In this document: positions 18,646 to 27,918 of the stretch, one piece after another
Layout: each line of letters opens with the position of its first letter
How positions within the stretch are numbered: position 1 is the stretch's first letter
Assembly: GCF_014050525.1 (NCBI RefSeq)
Contig: NZ_JACGAG010000002.1
Coordinates: 248,001 to 312,000 of the forward strand
DNA length: 64,000 nucleotides
Source: Clostridium sp. cel8
GTDB taxonomy: Bacteria > Bacillota > Clostridia > Clostridiales > Clostridiaceae
Direction of reading: 5' to 3'
Made by a program: the position numbers and the translations under genes
The notes under the pieces: model-generated
The model's database searches: none
Told to the model about the DNA's origin: nothing
Seen by the model: the letters and a program-made list of their open reading frames with translations, nothing else

Positions 18646-19635
18646 CTATAAGGCTTCAAATGATTTACAATTTTTTTCTCCTGCCATATAGTTTCCATTG
18701 TTATAATAAGCAGCTCTTGCCCTGCATCCTCCACAAATATCTACATTTTTGCACTTTCCACAATTTCCGCCATAATTATAGCTTCTCAATATTTTAAGTG
18801 TACTATTATTATTCCAAATCTCATCAAACGGATTGTCTTTTACATTTCCAACCGGTTTATCAAGATATGCACATGGTTGGACATCTCCATTTGGTGCTAT
18901 TATGCAGTAACTTATACCAGCTAAACATCCTCTTTTAAATCTCATTTGTAAATCCATATCTTTGCCAATTTTAATAAATTGAGGAGCACAAGTTGGCTTT
19001 ATTGTTATACTGCAATTTTTTTGTTTTTTCATAAGCTTTTGAATTATATCGTTATATTCTTCAGAATCTAAAACTTGAGTTTCTATTTCTTCACCTCTTC
19101 CAGTAGGTACTAGAAAAAATTGATAGTGTGCCTTTGCTCCCATTGAAACTGCAAGATCAGTTATATTGAGTATTTCATCTTTATTCCACTTCATCACTGT
19201 AGTGTGTATCTGAAATGGAAGACCTACATCTCTACAATTTTTCATTCCAAATAATGCTCCACTCCATGCATTATTATTTTTTCTAAAAGCATTATGCTTT
19301 TTAGGATCCAAACTATCTAAACTTATTCCTGCACATTTAATTCCCGCATCTTTAAGTTTTGAGGCAACGCTCCTTGTTATAAGAGTTCCATTACTTCCAA
19401 GTACTGTCCTAATTCCAAGACTACTTGCATAACTTATAACTTCATATATATCCTCTCTCATAAGAGGTTCTCCTCCAGAAAATATCATCATTTTAAATCC
19501 AGCTTTATATATTTCTTTTATAAGTTTTAAAGCCTCTTTAGTAGTTAATTCTTTATTTTTAACTTCACCTGAATCTCTATAACAGTGTTTACAATGCATA
19601 TTACACCTATTAGTAACATTCCATGATATTATCAT
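18646..19635 (-). CDS. radical SAM/SPASM protein, NirJ2/AhbD-like
   Basis: The 329-residue protein starts MIISWNVTNRCNMHCKHC, giving the radical SAM CxxxCxxC at Cys11, 15 and 18. FSGGEPLM follows. The C-terminal SPASM region has Cys-rich CAYLDKPVGN and CGKCKNVDICGGC, for auxiliary clusters. The pattern is closest to the NirJ2/AhbD group, known for tetrapyrrole side-chain chemistry in heme or heme d1 synthesis, but close relatives mature peptides. No haem genes and no obvious precursor peptide are adjacent. The ATG follows AAGGGGAG. It is monocistronic. The fold is certain, the substrate unknown. Confidence 0.87.
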   Translation of the reverse strand: MIISWNVTNRCNMHCKHCYRDSGEVKNKELTTKEALKLIKEIYKAGFKMMIFSGGEPLMREDIYEVISYASSLGIRTVLGSNGTLITRSVASKLKDAGIKCAGISLDSLDPKKHNAFRKNNNAWSGALFGMKNCRDVGLPFQIHTTVMKWNKDEILNITDLAVSMGAKAHYQFFLVPTGRGEEIETQVLDSEEYNDIIQKLMKKQKNCSITIKPTCAPQFIKIGKDMDLQMRFKRGCLAGISYCIIAPNGDVQPCAYLDKPVGNVKDNPFDEIWNNNSTLKILRSYNYGGNCGKCKNVDICGGCRARAAYYNNGNYMAGEKNCKSFEAL

Positions 19636-19824
19636 CTAATCTCCCCTTATACAATAATTTAGTATTAAAGTTATTTAAATCAACATTATCATAAATATAG
19701 AATATTTAAAAGAACTATATCAAATTTTACAAATTTATATTTGAACTATACTACACATATAAGCTATAATATTATTTAAAAGTTATTATTCTATAATTTT
19801 AATTTTTATAAGGAGGCATATCTA

Positions 19825-20376
19825 TTGATAAAAAATTTACTAAAGGGGTCTAGAGTAATTCTCACTTCTTTCAAAGAAGATGATATAAAAACACTAGATA
19901 CATGGTACAATGATGTATCATTTTTAAGAAATTATGATATGATCTCAGCCTTTCCAAGATCATCAGATGAATTAAAACCTATGATAGAAGATGTTAAAAA
20001 ATCCCAAGATAAGTTTATTTTTGCCGTAAGGAACTTATCAAATGACAAACTTATAGGAGTTACAGGATATGAAGATATACTATGGAATAATGGTACTGCT
20101 ACTGTATACATAGGTTTAGGTGATCCTTCAAATAGAGGTCAAGGTATTGGATATGAAGCCTTAAATCTTACTCTTGAATTTGGATTTGAGGAGTTAAACC
20201 TCCACAAAATTCAACTTACAGTGCTATCTTATAATACACCTGCTATAAAATTATATGAAAAAACAGGATTCAAAAAGGAAGGGACCTATAGAGAATTCAT
20301 ACATAGAGATAATAAAAGATATGATATGTATTTATACGGTATATTAAGAAGAGAATGGGAATCTCGTAACATATAG
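19825..20376 (+). CDS. GNAT-family N-acetyltransferase (RimJ/RimL-like)
   Basis: The 183 residues follow the RimJ/RimL/SpeG-type GNAT pattern. There is an N-terminal LLKGSRVILTSFKEDD strand, acetyl-CoA-binding GDPSNRGQGIGYEALNLTL near residue 105-120, and the closing LNLHKIQLTVLSYNTPAIKLYEKTGF. It should transfer an acetyl group from acetyl-CoA to an amine. The start is TTG at 19825 with AAGGAGG eight bases upstream and no better candidate. A DUF2156 gene follows after 52 bp on the same strand and is probably co-transcribed; an inverted repeat spans the stop region. Confidence 0.88.
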   Translation: MIKNLLKGSRVILTSFKEDDIKTLDTWYNDVSFLRNYDMISAFPRSSDELKPMIEDVKKSQDKFIFAVRNLSNDKLIGVTGYEDILWNNGTATVYIGLGDPSNRGQGIGYEALNLTLEFGFEELNLHKIQLTVLSYNTPAIKLYEKTGFKKEGTYREFIHRDNKRYDMYLYGILRREWESRNI

Positions 20377-20428
20377 AATACGAGATTAACTTATAAAAAT
20401 AACAATTGAATTTACAAGGAGAATTTTT

Positions 20429-21322
20429 ATGCTAAAATTTAAACCCTTAACTATTGATGACAAAAGCATTTTTGACAAATATCTTGCAGGATATAACTTT
20501 GACACCTGTGAATATTCTTTCACAACTCTACTAATTTGGAGAAAAGGTTGCGACGTAAGTTATACTTTAATAGATGATGCAATAGTTATTAAAAAAACTG
20601 GATTTGACGGAAATTATTACTTTATGCAGCCTATTGGTTATACAAAAGACAATTTAGAACACATAGTAGAAGAACTTGCTAAATATGCAAGTGAAAATAA
20701 TATGCCAAATCTATTTTGCGATGCTGAAGAAAGTTTTTTAAATGATATGAAAGAATTGTATGGAGAAAGAATTAAAGTTAAAGAAGATGTAGACAATTTT
20801 GACTACATATACGATACTCAAAAACTAATAACCTTATCCGGCAAAAAGCTTCATTCAAAGAAAAATCATTACAATAAGTTTATAAAAACATATAATTATA
20901 AGACAAAAGATTTTTTTGAACCTGGTGTAAAAGATGACTTTATAAAGGCCGCTGAAACTTGGTATGAAAAGAAAAATAGTGATGATAAATATCTTTATTA
21001 TGAGCTTGAAGGAATAAAAGAATTATGCTCTAATATGAAACTATTAAATCTTAAAGCTCTTGCAGTATATGTTGATGATGAAATATCAGGATTTACAATA
21101 GGAGAAAAGATGAATGAAGATACTGCCATTATTCACATAGAAAAAGGGCTTCCAAACATAGATGGAATATACACTTTTATAAATAAATATTTTGTTGAAA
21201 ACTATCTATCTGATGTAAAATATATAAACAGAGAACAAGATCTTGGCCTGGAAGGTCTAAGAAAGGCAAAAAAATCATATCGCCCTGTTAAAATGGGAAA
21301 AAAATATTGTATAAACTTATAA
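20429..21322 (+). CDS. DUF2156 protein (phosphatidylglycerol lysyltransferase C-terminal-like)
   Basis: The 297 residues form a double-GNAT-like DUF2156 protein, related to the soluble catalytic part of aminoacyl-phospholipid synthases such as MprF. Conserved features are the N-terminal TCEYSFTTLLIWR, the central KKLHSKKNHYNKFIKTYNY and the C-terminal YINREQDLGLEGLRKAKKSYRP. It has none of the membrane helices of MprF, so it probably uses a soluble substrate or aminoacyl-tRNA. The actual reaction is unknown. RBS CAAGGAG precedes the ATG. It pairs with the upstream GNAT gene. Confidence 0.85.
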   Translation: MLKFKPLTIDDKSIFDKYLAGYNFDTCEYSFTTLLIWRKGCDVSYTLIDDAIVIKKTGFDGNYYFMQPIGYTKDNLEHIVEELAKYASENNMPNLFCDAEESFLNDMKELYGERIKVKEDVDNFDYIYDTQKLITLSGKKLHSKKNHYNKFIKTYNYKTKDFFEPGVKDDFIKAAETWYEKKNSDDKYLYYELEGIKELCSNMKLLNLKALAVYVDDEISGFTIGEKMNEDTAIIHIEKGLPNIDGIYTFINKYFVENYLSDVKYINREQDLGLEGLRKAKKSYRPVKMGKKYCINL

Positions 21323-21368
21323 AAAATGTAGGTAAACTTGAATTATAAAGTTTACCTACATTTTTTTA
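21321..21368. terminator. bidirectional terminator between the DUF2156 gene and glnS
   Basis: Arms AAAAAATGTAGGTAAACTT and AAGTTTACCTACATTTTTT form a 19-bp stem with a short loop. A-rich left and T-rich right flanks serve both strands. The two genes converge here and their ends overlap the stem. Confidence 0.9.
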
Positions 21369-23024
21369 TTTTTTTATCTTAAAAGAACTCTTTAAAGGTA
21401 CTATTCTGTTAAATACCAATTTTTCATCTTTTGAATCCTTATAATCTACATTAAAATATCCATGTCTAAAGAATTGAAATTTTTGTCCTGGTTTTGCTGA
21501 TTTCATATTAGGTTCCAGAAAAGCATTTAAAACTTCTAGAGAATTTTTATTTACAGCATCTAAAAATGATTCACTTGCCTTTGCTACATCGTCCATTATA
21601 AGTGGTTCATACAATCTTACTTCAGCGGATATTGCAGTACTTGCATTTACCCAATGAATTGTTCCCCTTACTTTTCTTCCATCTGGACTATTTCCACCTC
21701 TTGATGCTGGATCATAAGTGCAATGCAACTCAACTACATTTCCATCTTTATCTTTAATTACTTCATTACATTTAACAAAGTAAGCACTTTTCAATCTAAC
21801 TTCATTTCCAGGAAATAATCTATAATATTTCTTTGGTGGATTTTCCATAAAATCTTCCTGCTCAATATACAACTCCCTTGAAAATGGAACCTTCCTCTTT
21901 CCTGCATTAGGATCATCTGGATTGTTTTCAACTTCAAATTCTTCAACTTTTCCCTCAGGATAATTAGTTATTATGAGCTTAAGTGGTTTTAAAACAGCCA
22001 TAGTTCTTGGAGCCTTTTTCTCAAGATCATCTCTTAAAAAGTAATCAAGCATCCTTGAATCAACTACACTACTTGCTTTAGCCACACCTATAGCCCTGCA
22101 AAAATTACGAATTGATTCAGGAGTAAATCCTCTTCTTCTAAGCCCTGCAATTGTAGGCATACGAGGATCATCCCATCCATCTACAAAATTTTCATCTACA
22201 AGTTGTTTAAGCTTTCTTTTACTCATAACAGTATTTGTAATATTCAATCTTGCAAATTCTATCTGCTTCGGTATATTATCCATTTCGCACTCACGTACTA
22301 TCCAGTCATAGAGTGGTCTATGATCTTCAAATTCAAGAGTACATATTGAATGAGTTACTCCCTCTATAGCATCTTCAAGTGGATGTGCAAAGTCATACAT
22401 AGGATATATGCACCATTTATCTCCTGTATTTTGATGCTTAGCATGAGCTATACGATAAATTACAGGATCTCGCAAGTTAATGTTTGGAGATGCCATATCT
22501 ATTTTTGCCCTAAGAACTTTTTCCCCATCTTTAAATTTACCATTTTTCATATCCTCAAATAGCTTTAAATTTTCTTCTACAGTTCTATTTCTATAAGGAC
22601 TTTCTATACCAGGCTTTTTAAGTGTTCCTCTATATTTTCTTATTTCCTCTGGACTTAAATCACAAACATAAGCTTTTCCTTTTTTTATAAGCAATACTGC
22701 ACGTTTATACATTTCATCAAAATAATTTGAAGCAAAATGAAGCTCATCCCAGTTATATCCAAGCCATTTCACATCTTCTTTTATTGACTCTACATATTCA
22801 GTATCTTCTTTTATAGGATTTGTATCATCAAATCTCAAATTTGTTGTTCCATTAAATTCATCTGCCAATTCAAAGTTCAATACTATTGATTTTGCATGAC
22901 CTATATGTAAATATCCATTTGGTTCTGGTGGAAATCTTGTCACTATCTTTTTATACTTCCCAGACTTCAAATCGTCTTCTACTATGTTTTTTATAAAATT
23001 TGAAACAATTTTGTTATCACTCAT
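21366..23024 (-). CDS. glnS: glutaminyl-tRNA synthetase
   Basis: This 552-residue class I aminoacyl-tRNA synthetase charges tRNA-Gln directly with glutamine. The signature [17 protein letters not shown] carries the HIGH motif, FDDTNP follows, and the KMSKS-equivalent is NTVMSKRKL, as in GlnRS and not bacterial GluRS. Two C-terminal anticodon-binding beta-barrels (from about residue 340) complete the standard length. Many Clostridia make Gln-tRNA by the GatCAB amidation route, so a full GlnRS is worth noting. The ATG at 23024 has only a weak GAAAGAAAAGGAA upstream. Confidence 0.97.
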   Translation of the reverse strand: MSDNKIVSNFIKNIVEDDLKSGKYKKIVTRFPPEPNGYLHIGHAKSIVLNFELADEFNGTTNLRFDDTNPIKEDTEYVESIKEDVKWLGYNWDELHFASNYFDEMYKRAVLLIKKGKAYVCDLSPEEIRKYRGTLKKPGIESPYRNRTVEENLKLFEDMKNGKFKDGEKVLRAKIDMASPNINLRDPVIYRIAHAKHQNTGDKWCIYPMYDFAHPLEDAIEGVTHSICTLEFEDHRPLYDWIVRECEMDNIPKQIEFARLNITNTVMSKRKLKQLVDENFVDGWDDPRMPTIAGLRRRGFTPESIRNFCRAIGVAKASSVVDSRMLDYFLRDDLEKKAPRTMAVLKPLKLIITNYPEGKVEEFEVENNPDDPNAGKRKVPFSRELYIEQEDFMENPPKKYYRLFPGNEVRLKSAYFVKCNEVIKDKDGNVVELHCTYDPASRGGNSPDGRKVRGTIHWVNASTAISAEVRLYEPLIMDDVAKASESFLDAVNKNSLEVLNAFLEPNMKSAKPGQKFQFFRHGYFNVDYKDSKDEKLVFNRIVPLKSSFKIKK

Positions 23025-23136
23025 ATAATCATTCCTTTTCTTTCAACTTATTATTTATATTATGCTCACATTAATATATTTTATAAAAATACTAAAATTC
23101 AAAAGTTAAAATATATATTCTCTCTTATCAATTAAA

Positions 23137-23170
23137 ACAGAAGGCATCAAATAAAAAAAATGCCTTCTTA
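23137..23170 (-). terminator. terminator after the M24 peptidase gene
   Basis: A 9-bp stem, AGAAGGCAT with ATGCCTTCT, has an A-rich loop, followed on the minus strand by GTTTTAATT. It lies about 80 bases beyond the stop at 23248. Confidence 0.65.
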
Positions 23171-23247
23171 AATTTCTACACAAAACCTTTGTCCCTAATA
23201 TATATTACAATATTTAATAGCTATATGCAACAAAATAAGACAGGCTT

Positions 23248-24324
23248 CTACTCTATTACTATTATATCCTTAGTGTAGTGATTTAAAACTTCGCATCCAT
23301 CTTCTGTAACAAGTACTAAATCCTCAATTCTAATCCCTACTTTTCCTGGTATATAAACTCCAGGTTCAATTGAAAATATCATTCCAGGTTCAACTTTTTC
23401 AGTATTTGCACCTGAAACATCTCCTAAGTCATGACATTCTATTCCAATTGAATGTCCCGTCCTATGTGTAAAATATTTACCATAGCCTTTTTCTTCTATA
23501 TAATTTCTTGCAGCTGCATCTATATCACAAAATCTTACTCCTGGCCTAACTGCTTTAATTCCTCTTTCATTAGCCTCTCTTACAATATTGTATACTAGTC
23601 TACTATGATCTGGAACACGTTTATAAAATACAGTTCTAGTCATATCTGAACAATAGGAATTTTTTATACATCCTATATCTATAGTTATACTGTCCCCTTC
23701 TTTTAAAACAGAGTTATCTATTTCATGATGAGGATTTGCACCATTTACTCCATAGGCAATTATTGGATCAAATGAAACTCCATCAGCTCCAATATCTCTG
23801 TATATATCTACAAGAATTCCTGCCATATCTTTTTCACTATATTTTGCTGAAATTGATTTTATAAGTTTATCCATTGCAATATCATTTAATTTTGATGCTT
23901 CTCTCATGTATTTTCTTTCCTGTTTATCTTTGCACATTCTCACTCTATCCAATATTTCTGATCCATTTACAAAAGTACTTCCAGGCTTTAATTCCATAAG
24001 CTTAAGTAAAAATTTTGATGGCCAATTCTTATCTATTCCTATAGGAAGTTTAGCGTCTATGTACTTTGACATAATTGATACTCCATCATCTGTATCCTTA
24101 AGCCATATTTTTTCTACTTCCAAATCTTCACTTAACGGGAACAGCTCATTTATAAATAATTTGTTATTACCATTTACATTTAAATAAAGTACCAATAATC
24201 TTTCACCAGGATGTATCCACTTTCCTGTTATGTAAAATATAGATGCTGGATCAGATACAATTAATTGTGGTATATTTTTATACTTCATAAGTTTAAATAT
24301 CCTATCAGTTCTATCCTTGTTCAT
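23248..24324 (-). CDS. M24-family metallopeptidase (Xaa-Pro dipeptidase/aminopeptidase type)
   Basis: The 358 residues have a creatinase-like N-terminal domain (1-125) and a C-terminal pita-bread catalytic domain. The metal ligands are visible in order: ITIDIGCIKNSYCSDMTRT (two Asp), HRTGHSIGIECHDLG (His), FSIEPGVYIPGKVGIRIED (two Glu). It removes residues before proline or trims Xaa-Pro dipeptides in the cytosol. The ATG follows GAGGGGG at good spacing. It is monocistronic, diverging from the flavin reductase gene. Confidence 0.92.
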   Translation of the reverse strand: MNKDRTDRIFKLMKYKNIPQLIVSDPASIFYITGKWIHPGERLLVLYLNVNGNNKLFINELFPLSEDLEVEKIWLKDTDDGVSIMSKYIDAKLPIGIDKNWPSKFLLKLMELKPGSTFVNGSEILDRVRMCKDKQERKYMREASKLNDIAMDKLIKSISAKYSEKDMAGILVDIYRDIGADGVSFDPIIAYGVNGANPHHEIDNSVLKEGDSITIDIGCIKNSYCSDMTRTVFYKRVPDHSRLVYNIVREANERGIKAVRPGVRFCDIDAAARNYIEEKGYGKYFTHRTGHSIGIECHDLGDVSGANTEKVEPGMIFSIEPGVYIPGKVGIRIEDLVLVTEDGCEVLNHYTKDIIVIE

Positions 24325-24520
24325 TTTACTACCCCCTCTTGACTATATTTACCCATATTACTTAATTATAGATTTCTTTTTATTTAAACACAAATTATTT
24401 GCTTACTAATTTTCTATTGAGTAAATAAAAATATAGACATAAAATTTCAAACAATATAAAATAAGTAAGTACTAATAAAATCTCAATACATAAAATATGT
24501 GTTAATCTGGAGGCTTAAAA

Positions 24521-25111
24521 ATGAATAAGTTAAATTTTAAAGGAAGCGTCATGTTAAATCCTAGTCCTGTAGTTTTAGTTACTTCTAAGAATTCATCTAA
24601 TAGGATTAACATTTTTACAGTAGCATGGATAAGTACTGTATGCACAAAAGAGCCTATAATTGCTATGGGAATAAGGCCAGAAAGGCTTTCACACAAATAT
24701 ATTTCAGAAAGTGGTGAATGTGTTGTAAATCTGCCTACAAAGAGCATGGTAAAAATTGTTGACTATTGTGGAGTTGTTTCAGGGAAAAAAGAAGACAAAA
24801 TCAAACATTTCAATTTACAACTAAATAATGGAGTATCAATATCGACTCCATCACTTGAAAAATCTCCAATTGCCCTGGAATGTAAACTAAAATCAATCAC
24901 TCCTCTGGGAACACACGACTTATTCCTTTTTAAAATACTAAATGTAAAAGTTGATGATTCTCTAATTGATTCAAACAATAAAATATGCTTTAACAGGGCA
25001 AATCTTATATGCTATAGTCATGGAGAATATTATGGATTAAATTCAAAGCCTTTAGGTTCTTTTGGATTTTCTGTAAAAAAGAAAAAAAGCAGGAAAACTA
25101 GGAGCAGATAA
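24521..25111 (+). CDS. flavin reductase family (FMN-binding split-barrel) protein
   Basis: The 196 residues match small flavin reductase-like/FMN-binding proteins. An N-terminal MLNPSPVVLVTSKN strand is followed by the FMN-contacting INIFTVAWISTVCTKEPIIAMGI, then ECVVNLPT near residue 72. A very basic C-terminal tail (KKKKSRKTRSR) follows. Such proteins bind FMN and reduce it with NAD(P)H or act as flavodoxin-like electron carriers in anaerobes. The ATG follows CTGGAGG. No neighbouring monooxygenase is present. Confidence 0.88.
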   Translation: MNKLNFKGSVMLNPSPVVLVTSKNSSNRINIFTVAWISTVCTKEPIIAMGIRPERLSHKYISESGECVVNLPTKSMVKIVDYCGVVSGKKEDKIKHFNLQLNNGVSISTPSLEKSPIALECKLKSITPLGTHDLFLFKILNVKVDDSLIDSNNKICFNRANLICYSHGEYYGLNSKPLGSFGFSVKKKKSRKTRSR

Positions 25112-25147
25112 AATCAAACCGATTTTATCTACTCTACTTATTAATAC

Positions 25148-25315
25148 TTAATGCATATTTTTCTCATCATTTATAAATTTTAAAGCTTTCTTAGGTTTAT
25201 CATTCTTAAGCATTACTGTAATTACATTTTTAATCAATTCTTCATCATACATACGAATTGCATATTCAAATACTTCTTTATCAATGTTCCTGTTAATACT
25301 TTTGTAATCATTTTT
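25148..25315 (-). pseudogene. possible small gene remnant
   Basis: An open minus-strand frame of about 55 codons encodes lysine/glutamate-rich sequence (NIDKEVFEYAIRMYDEELI ... KKALKFINDEKNMH) ending at a TAA. It has no start codon with an RBS at its head; the only in-frame ATG is internal. The coding-like composition suggests a decayed C-terminus. The rest of this 322-base gap holds a 10-bp hairpin at 25106-25130 and the MerR-type promoter. Confidence 0.25.
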
Positions 25316-25358
25316 TTAAAATTTATTTTTATTAACACATCAAATATAAATATATGTA

Positions 25359-25389
25359 TTGCACATGACGTAACGTCATGTGATAATAT
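25359..25389 (+). promoter_or_regulatory. MerR-type promoter with 19-bp spacer and operator dyad
   Basis: TTGCAC (-35, 25359-25364) and TAATAT (-10, 25384-25389) are separated by 19 bp instead of 17. The dyad CACATGACGT-A-ACGTCATGTG (25362-25382) fills the spacer. This is the classic layout of promoters that MerR proteins untwist. It stands 44 bp upstream of the MerR fusion gene, implying autoregulation. Confidence 0.85.
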
Positions 25390-25433
25390 ATTGTAAGTAG
25401 AAAATTATATATTGTAATTATATGAGGTGAAAA

Positions 25434-26636
25434 ATGCCGTTTGATAAAATTTCTCTTTTTACCATAGGAGAATTTGCAAAAAAATCAAATATTACCGTAA
25501 GAACTTTAAGATATTATGATAAAATAGGTCTATTAAAGCCGTCAAATTATAATCATGCAGGACATAGGCTATACAGTCAATCAGATTTTGGTAGACTGCA
25601 AAAAATACTCACATTGAAGTTCATAGGTCTTTCCTTAAAAGATATATCTAAAATAATGAATTATGACACAAGAGATGAAGATCTTAAAAAATCCCTTCAG
25701 ATACAGAGGGAAATCATGAAAGAAAAAGTTTATCACATAGAATCAGTTATAAAGTCAATTGATGAAGCTATAGGAATGCTTAACAGCGAAAATTCTTTAG
25801 ATTGGGGTAAATTTGTAAATATAATAAATACAATAAATATAGATCAGAAGTGGATGGAACAGTACGAAAATGCCTCCAATCTAAATGCAAGAATAAAAAT
25901 TCATGAATTATTTAGTACAAATAGTAAAGGATGGATGTGCTGGTTTTTTGAGCACCTTAACTTTCCAGAAAAGGCTAATATATTAGAACTTGGCTGTGGT
26001 ACTGGAGAGCTTTGGCAAAAAAATATAAATAGGATTCCTGAAAACTGGAATATAATTCTTACAGATTTCTCTAAAGGAATGTTAATGGATGCAAATAAAA
26101 ATTTAGATAAAAACAGCAATAGATTTCAGTTTAAACTAGTTGATGCTCAAAACATACCTTTTAATAACAATTACTTTGATGGTATAATTGCCAATAACAT
26201 GCTCTATCATATTTCAGATATAGAAAAAGCATTTTCAGAAATAAATAGAGTTTTAAAACCTGGAGGTACATTTTATGCCTCTACTGTAGGAAAGAATCAC
26301 ATGAAGGAAATGCGCCAAATAGTTTCTGCTTTTAATTCACCAAATCTCACTACAAATAGTTGGAATCTAACAGAAAGTTTTCAACTTGAAAATGGTAAAG
26401 ATAAATTAAAAAAATGGTTTAAAGATATAGAACTTATAAGATATGATGACAGCTTAAAACTTACAGATGAAGCTCCTCTTATTGATTATATATTTTCCAT
26501 GCCTGGAAACAAAAGAAATTCTTTTAGCAAAAAAGAGCTTCAAAAATTGACAGATTTTCTACATTATAAAATAATGAAAAATGGTTATATTTATATAACC
26601 AAAGACACTGGCTTTTTTAAAAGTAAAAAATTATAA
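25434..26636 (+). CDS. MerR-family regulator fused to a SAM-dependent methyltransferase
   Basis: Residues 7-75 form a MerR winged helix (FTIGEFAKKSNITVRTLRYYDKIGLLKP, then GHRLYSQSDF). A coiled dimerisation segment follows to about residue 125. Residues 180-300 form a class I methyltransferase with motif I ILELGCGTGELW, the acidic LTDFSKGM, DAQNIPF, and LKPGGTFYAST. The rest is helical. Normally MerR partners carry a ligand-binding domain here, so the enzyme may sense SAM-dependent chemistry or methylate a small toxic molecule it also detects. The ATG follows TGAGGTG. It lies directly downstream of a 19-bp-spacer promoter. No efflux gene is adjacent. Confidence 0.9.
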   Translation: MPFDKISLFTIGEFAKKSNITVRTLRYYDKIGLLKPSNYNHAGHRLYSQSDFGRLQKILTLKFIGLSLKDISKIMNYDTRDEDLKKSLQIQREIMKEKVYHIESVIKSIDEAIGMLNSENSLDWGKFVNIINTINIDQKWMEQYENASNLNARIKIHELFSTNSKGWMCWFFEHLNFPEKANILELGCGTGELWQKNINRIPENWNIILTDFSKGMLMDANKNLDKNSNRFQFKLVDAQNIPFNNNYFDGIIANNMLYHISDIEKAFSEINRVLKPGGTFYASTVGKNHMKEMRQIVSAFNSPNLTTNSWNLTESFQLENGKDKLKKWFKDIELIRYDDSLKLTDEAPLIDYIFSMPGNKRNSFSKKELQKLTDFLHYKIMKNGYIYITKDTGFFKSKKL

Positions 26637-26706
26637 TGTAGATTCATTAAAATAATTTAATATACTTTATAATATAAAAAATGAAAAAAGAAAGGACTTG
26701 AAATAT

Positions 26707-27885
26707 ATGAGTAAAAAAATTACATTTTCTCCACCAGATATAACTCAATCCGAAATAGATGCAGTAGTTGAAGTACTTAAATCAGGTTGGATAACTAGTG
26801 GTCCTAAAACTGCAGAATTTGAAAAATCTCTTGCAAAATACTGCAATACAAATCATGCAGTAGCAGTTTCAAGTGCTACTGCTGGACTTGAACTATTGCT
26901 TCAGGTATTTGACATAAAAGAAGGTGATGACGTTATAACAACTCCTTATACTTATACAGCTACTGCAAGTGTATCTATTCACAGAGGAATAAAGCCAACT
27001 TTTGTAGATGTAAAAAAAGATAGTTTTTCCATAGATATTGAAAAATTAGCAGATGCCATAAAACCAAATACAAAAGCCATATATTCTGTGGACTTTGCAG
27101 GTGTTCCTGTAGACTATGATGGAATACATGAAGTTCTAAAGGCTAAAAAGCGAGAAGATATACTTCTTGTATCAGATTCTGCACATGCTCTAGGTGCAAG
27201 TTACAAAGGTAAAAAAGTTGGTAGCCAAATGGATGCCCATGTATTTTCTTTTCATGCAGTAAAGAACTTAACTACTGCAGAAGGCGGTGCTATAACTTTC
27301 AATGACAACAACTTAAAGGGGAAAATTGATTTAAGAAAAGAATTTAAACTTATGTCCCTTCACGGTCAGTCAAAAGATGCACTTTCAAAAATGAAAGCTG
27401 GTGCATGGAAATATGACATAGTATATCCTGGATATAAATGCAACATGACAGATATAAATGCTGCTATTGGGCTAGTTCAGCTTTCAAGATACGAAAATAT
27501 GCTAAAACATCGTAAAGAAATATTTCAAATATACAGCAATGCTTTAAAAGAAAAAGAATGGGCCATAGTGCCTTTTGAAAAAAATGATAAATTAGTTACT
27601 TCGTACCATTTATACCCACTTAGAATAAATGGAATAGATGAAAACACTAGAAATGAAATCATAAAGATAATGGCGGATAAAGGTATAGCAACCAATGTAC
27701 ACTTTACTCCACTGCCAATGTTTACTGCATATAAAAAACTTGGATATTCTATAAGTGATTATCCTAACGCATATAATCAATATGTAAATGAAATAACTCT
27801 TCCATTATATTCTACTCTTTCAAATGATGATGCAGAATATGTTATAGAAAATTTGATAGATACAGTGGAAAACATACTTAAATAA
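26707..27885 (+). CDS. DegT/DnrJ/EryC1/StrS-family PLP aminotransferase 1
   Basis: This 392-residue PLP enzyme belongs to the family that aminates keto-sugars on nucleotides. The lysine Schiff-base segment is SFHAVKNLTTAEGGAI, preceded by DSAHALGASYKGKKVG, and the N-terminal GWITSGPKTAEFEKSLAKY is characteristic. NMTDINAAIGLVQLSRYE and the HFTPLPMF substrate segment are also present. The open frame begins at a TTG at 26698, but the ATG at 26707 with AAAGGAC is the natural start. It is followed 33 bp later by a second family member. No nucleotide-sugar dehydratase or glycosyltransferase is nearby, so the substrate is unknown. Confidence 0.92.
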   Translation: MSKKITFSPPDITQSEIDAVVEVLKSGWITSGPKTAEFEKSLAKYCNTNHAVAVSSATAGLELLLQVFDIKEGDDVITTPYTYTATASVSIHRGIKPTFVDVKKDSFSIDIEKLADAIKPNTKAIYSVDFAGVPVDYDGIHEVLKAKKREDILLVSDSAHALGASYKGKKVGSQMDAHVFSFHAVKNLTTAEGGAITFNDNNLKGKIDLRKEFKLMSLHGQSKDALSKMKAGAWKYDIVYPGYKCNMTDINAAIGLVQLSRYENMLKHRKEIFQIYSNALKEKEWAIVPFEKNDKLVTSYHLYPLRINGIDENTRNEIIKIMADKGIATNVHFTPLPMFTAYKKLGYSISDYPNAYNQYVNEITLPLYSTLSNDDAEYVIENLIDTVENILK

Positions 27886-27918
27886 TTTATATGATATAAA
27901 AGAAAGGTTGATATAATT

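Noticed and set aside
20360-20387. 9-bp inverted repeat AATCTCGTA/TACGAGATT at the end of the GNAT gene
   Set aside because: It spans the stop codon and lacks a T-run, so it is not a convincing terminator.
25106-25130. AGATAAAATC/GATTTTATCT hairpin after the flavin reductase gene
   Set aside because: A 10-bp stem includes the stop codon but no T-run follows; too weak to call a terminator.
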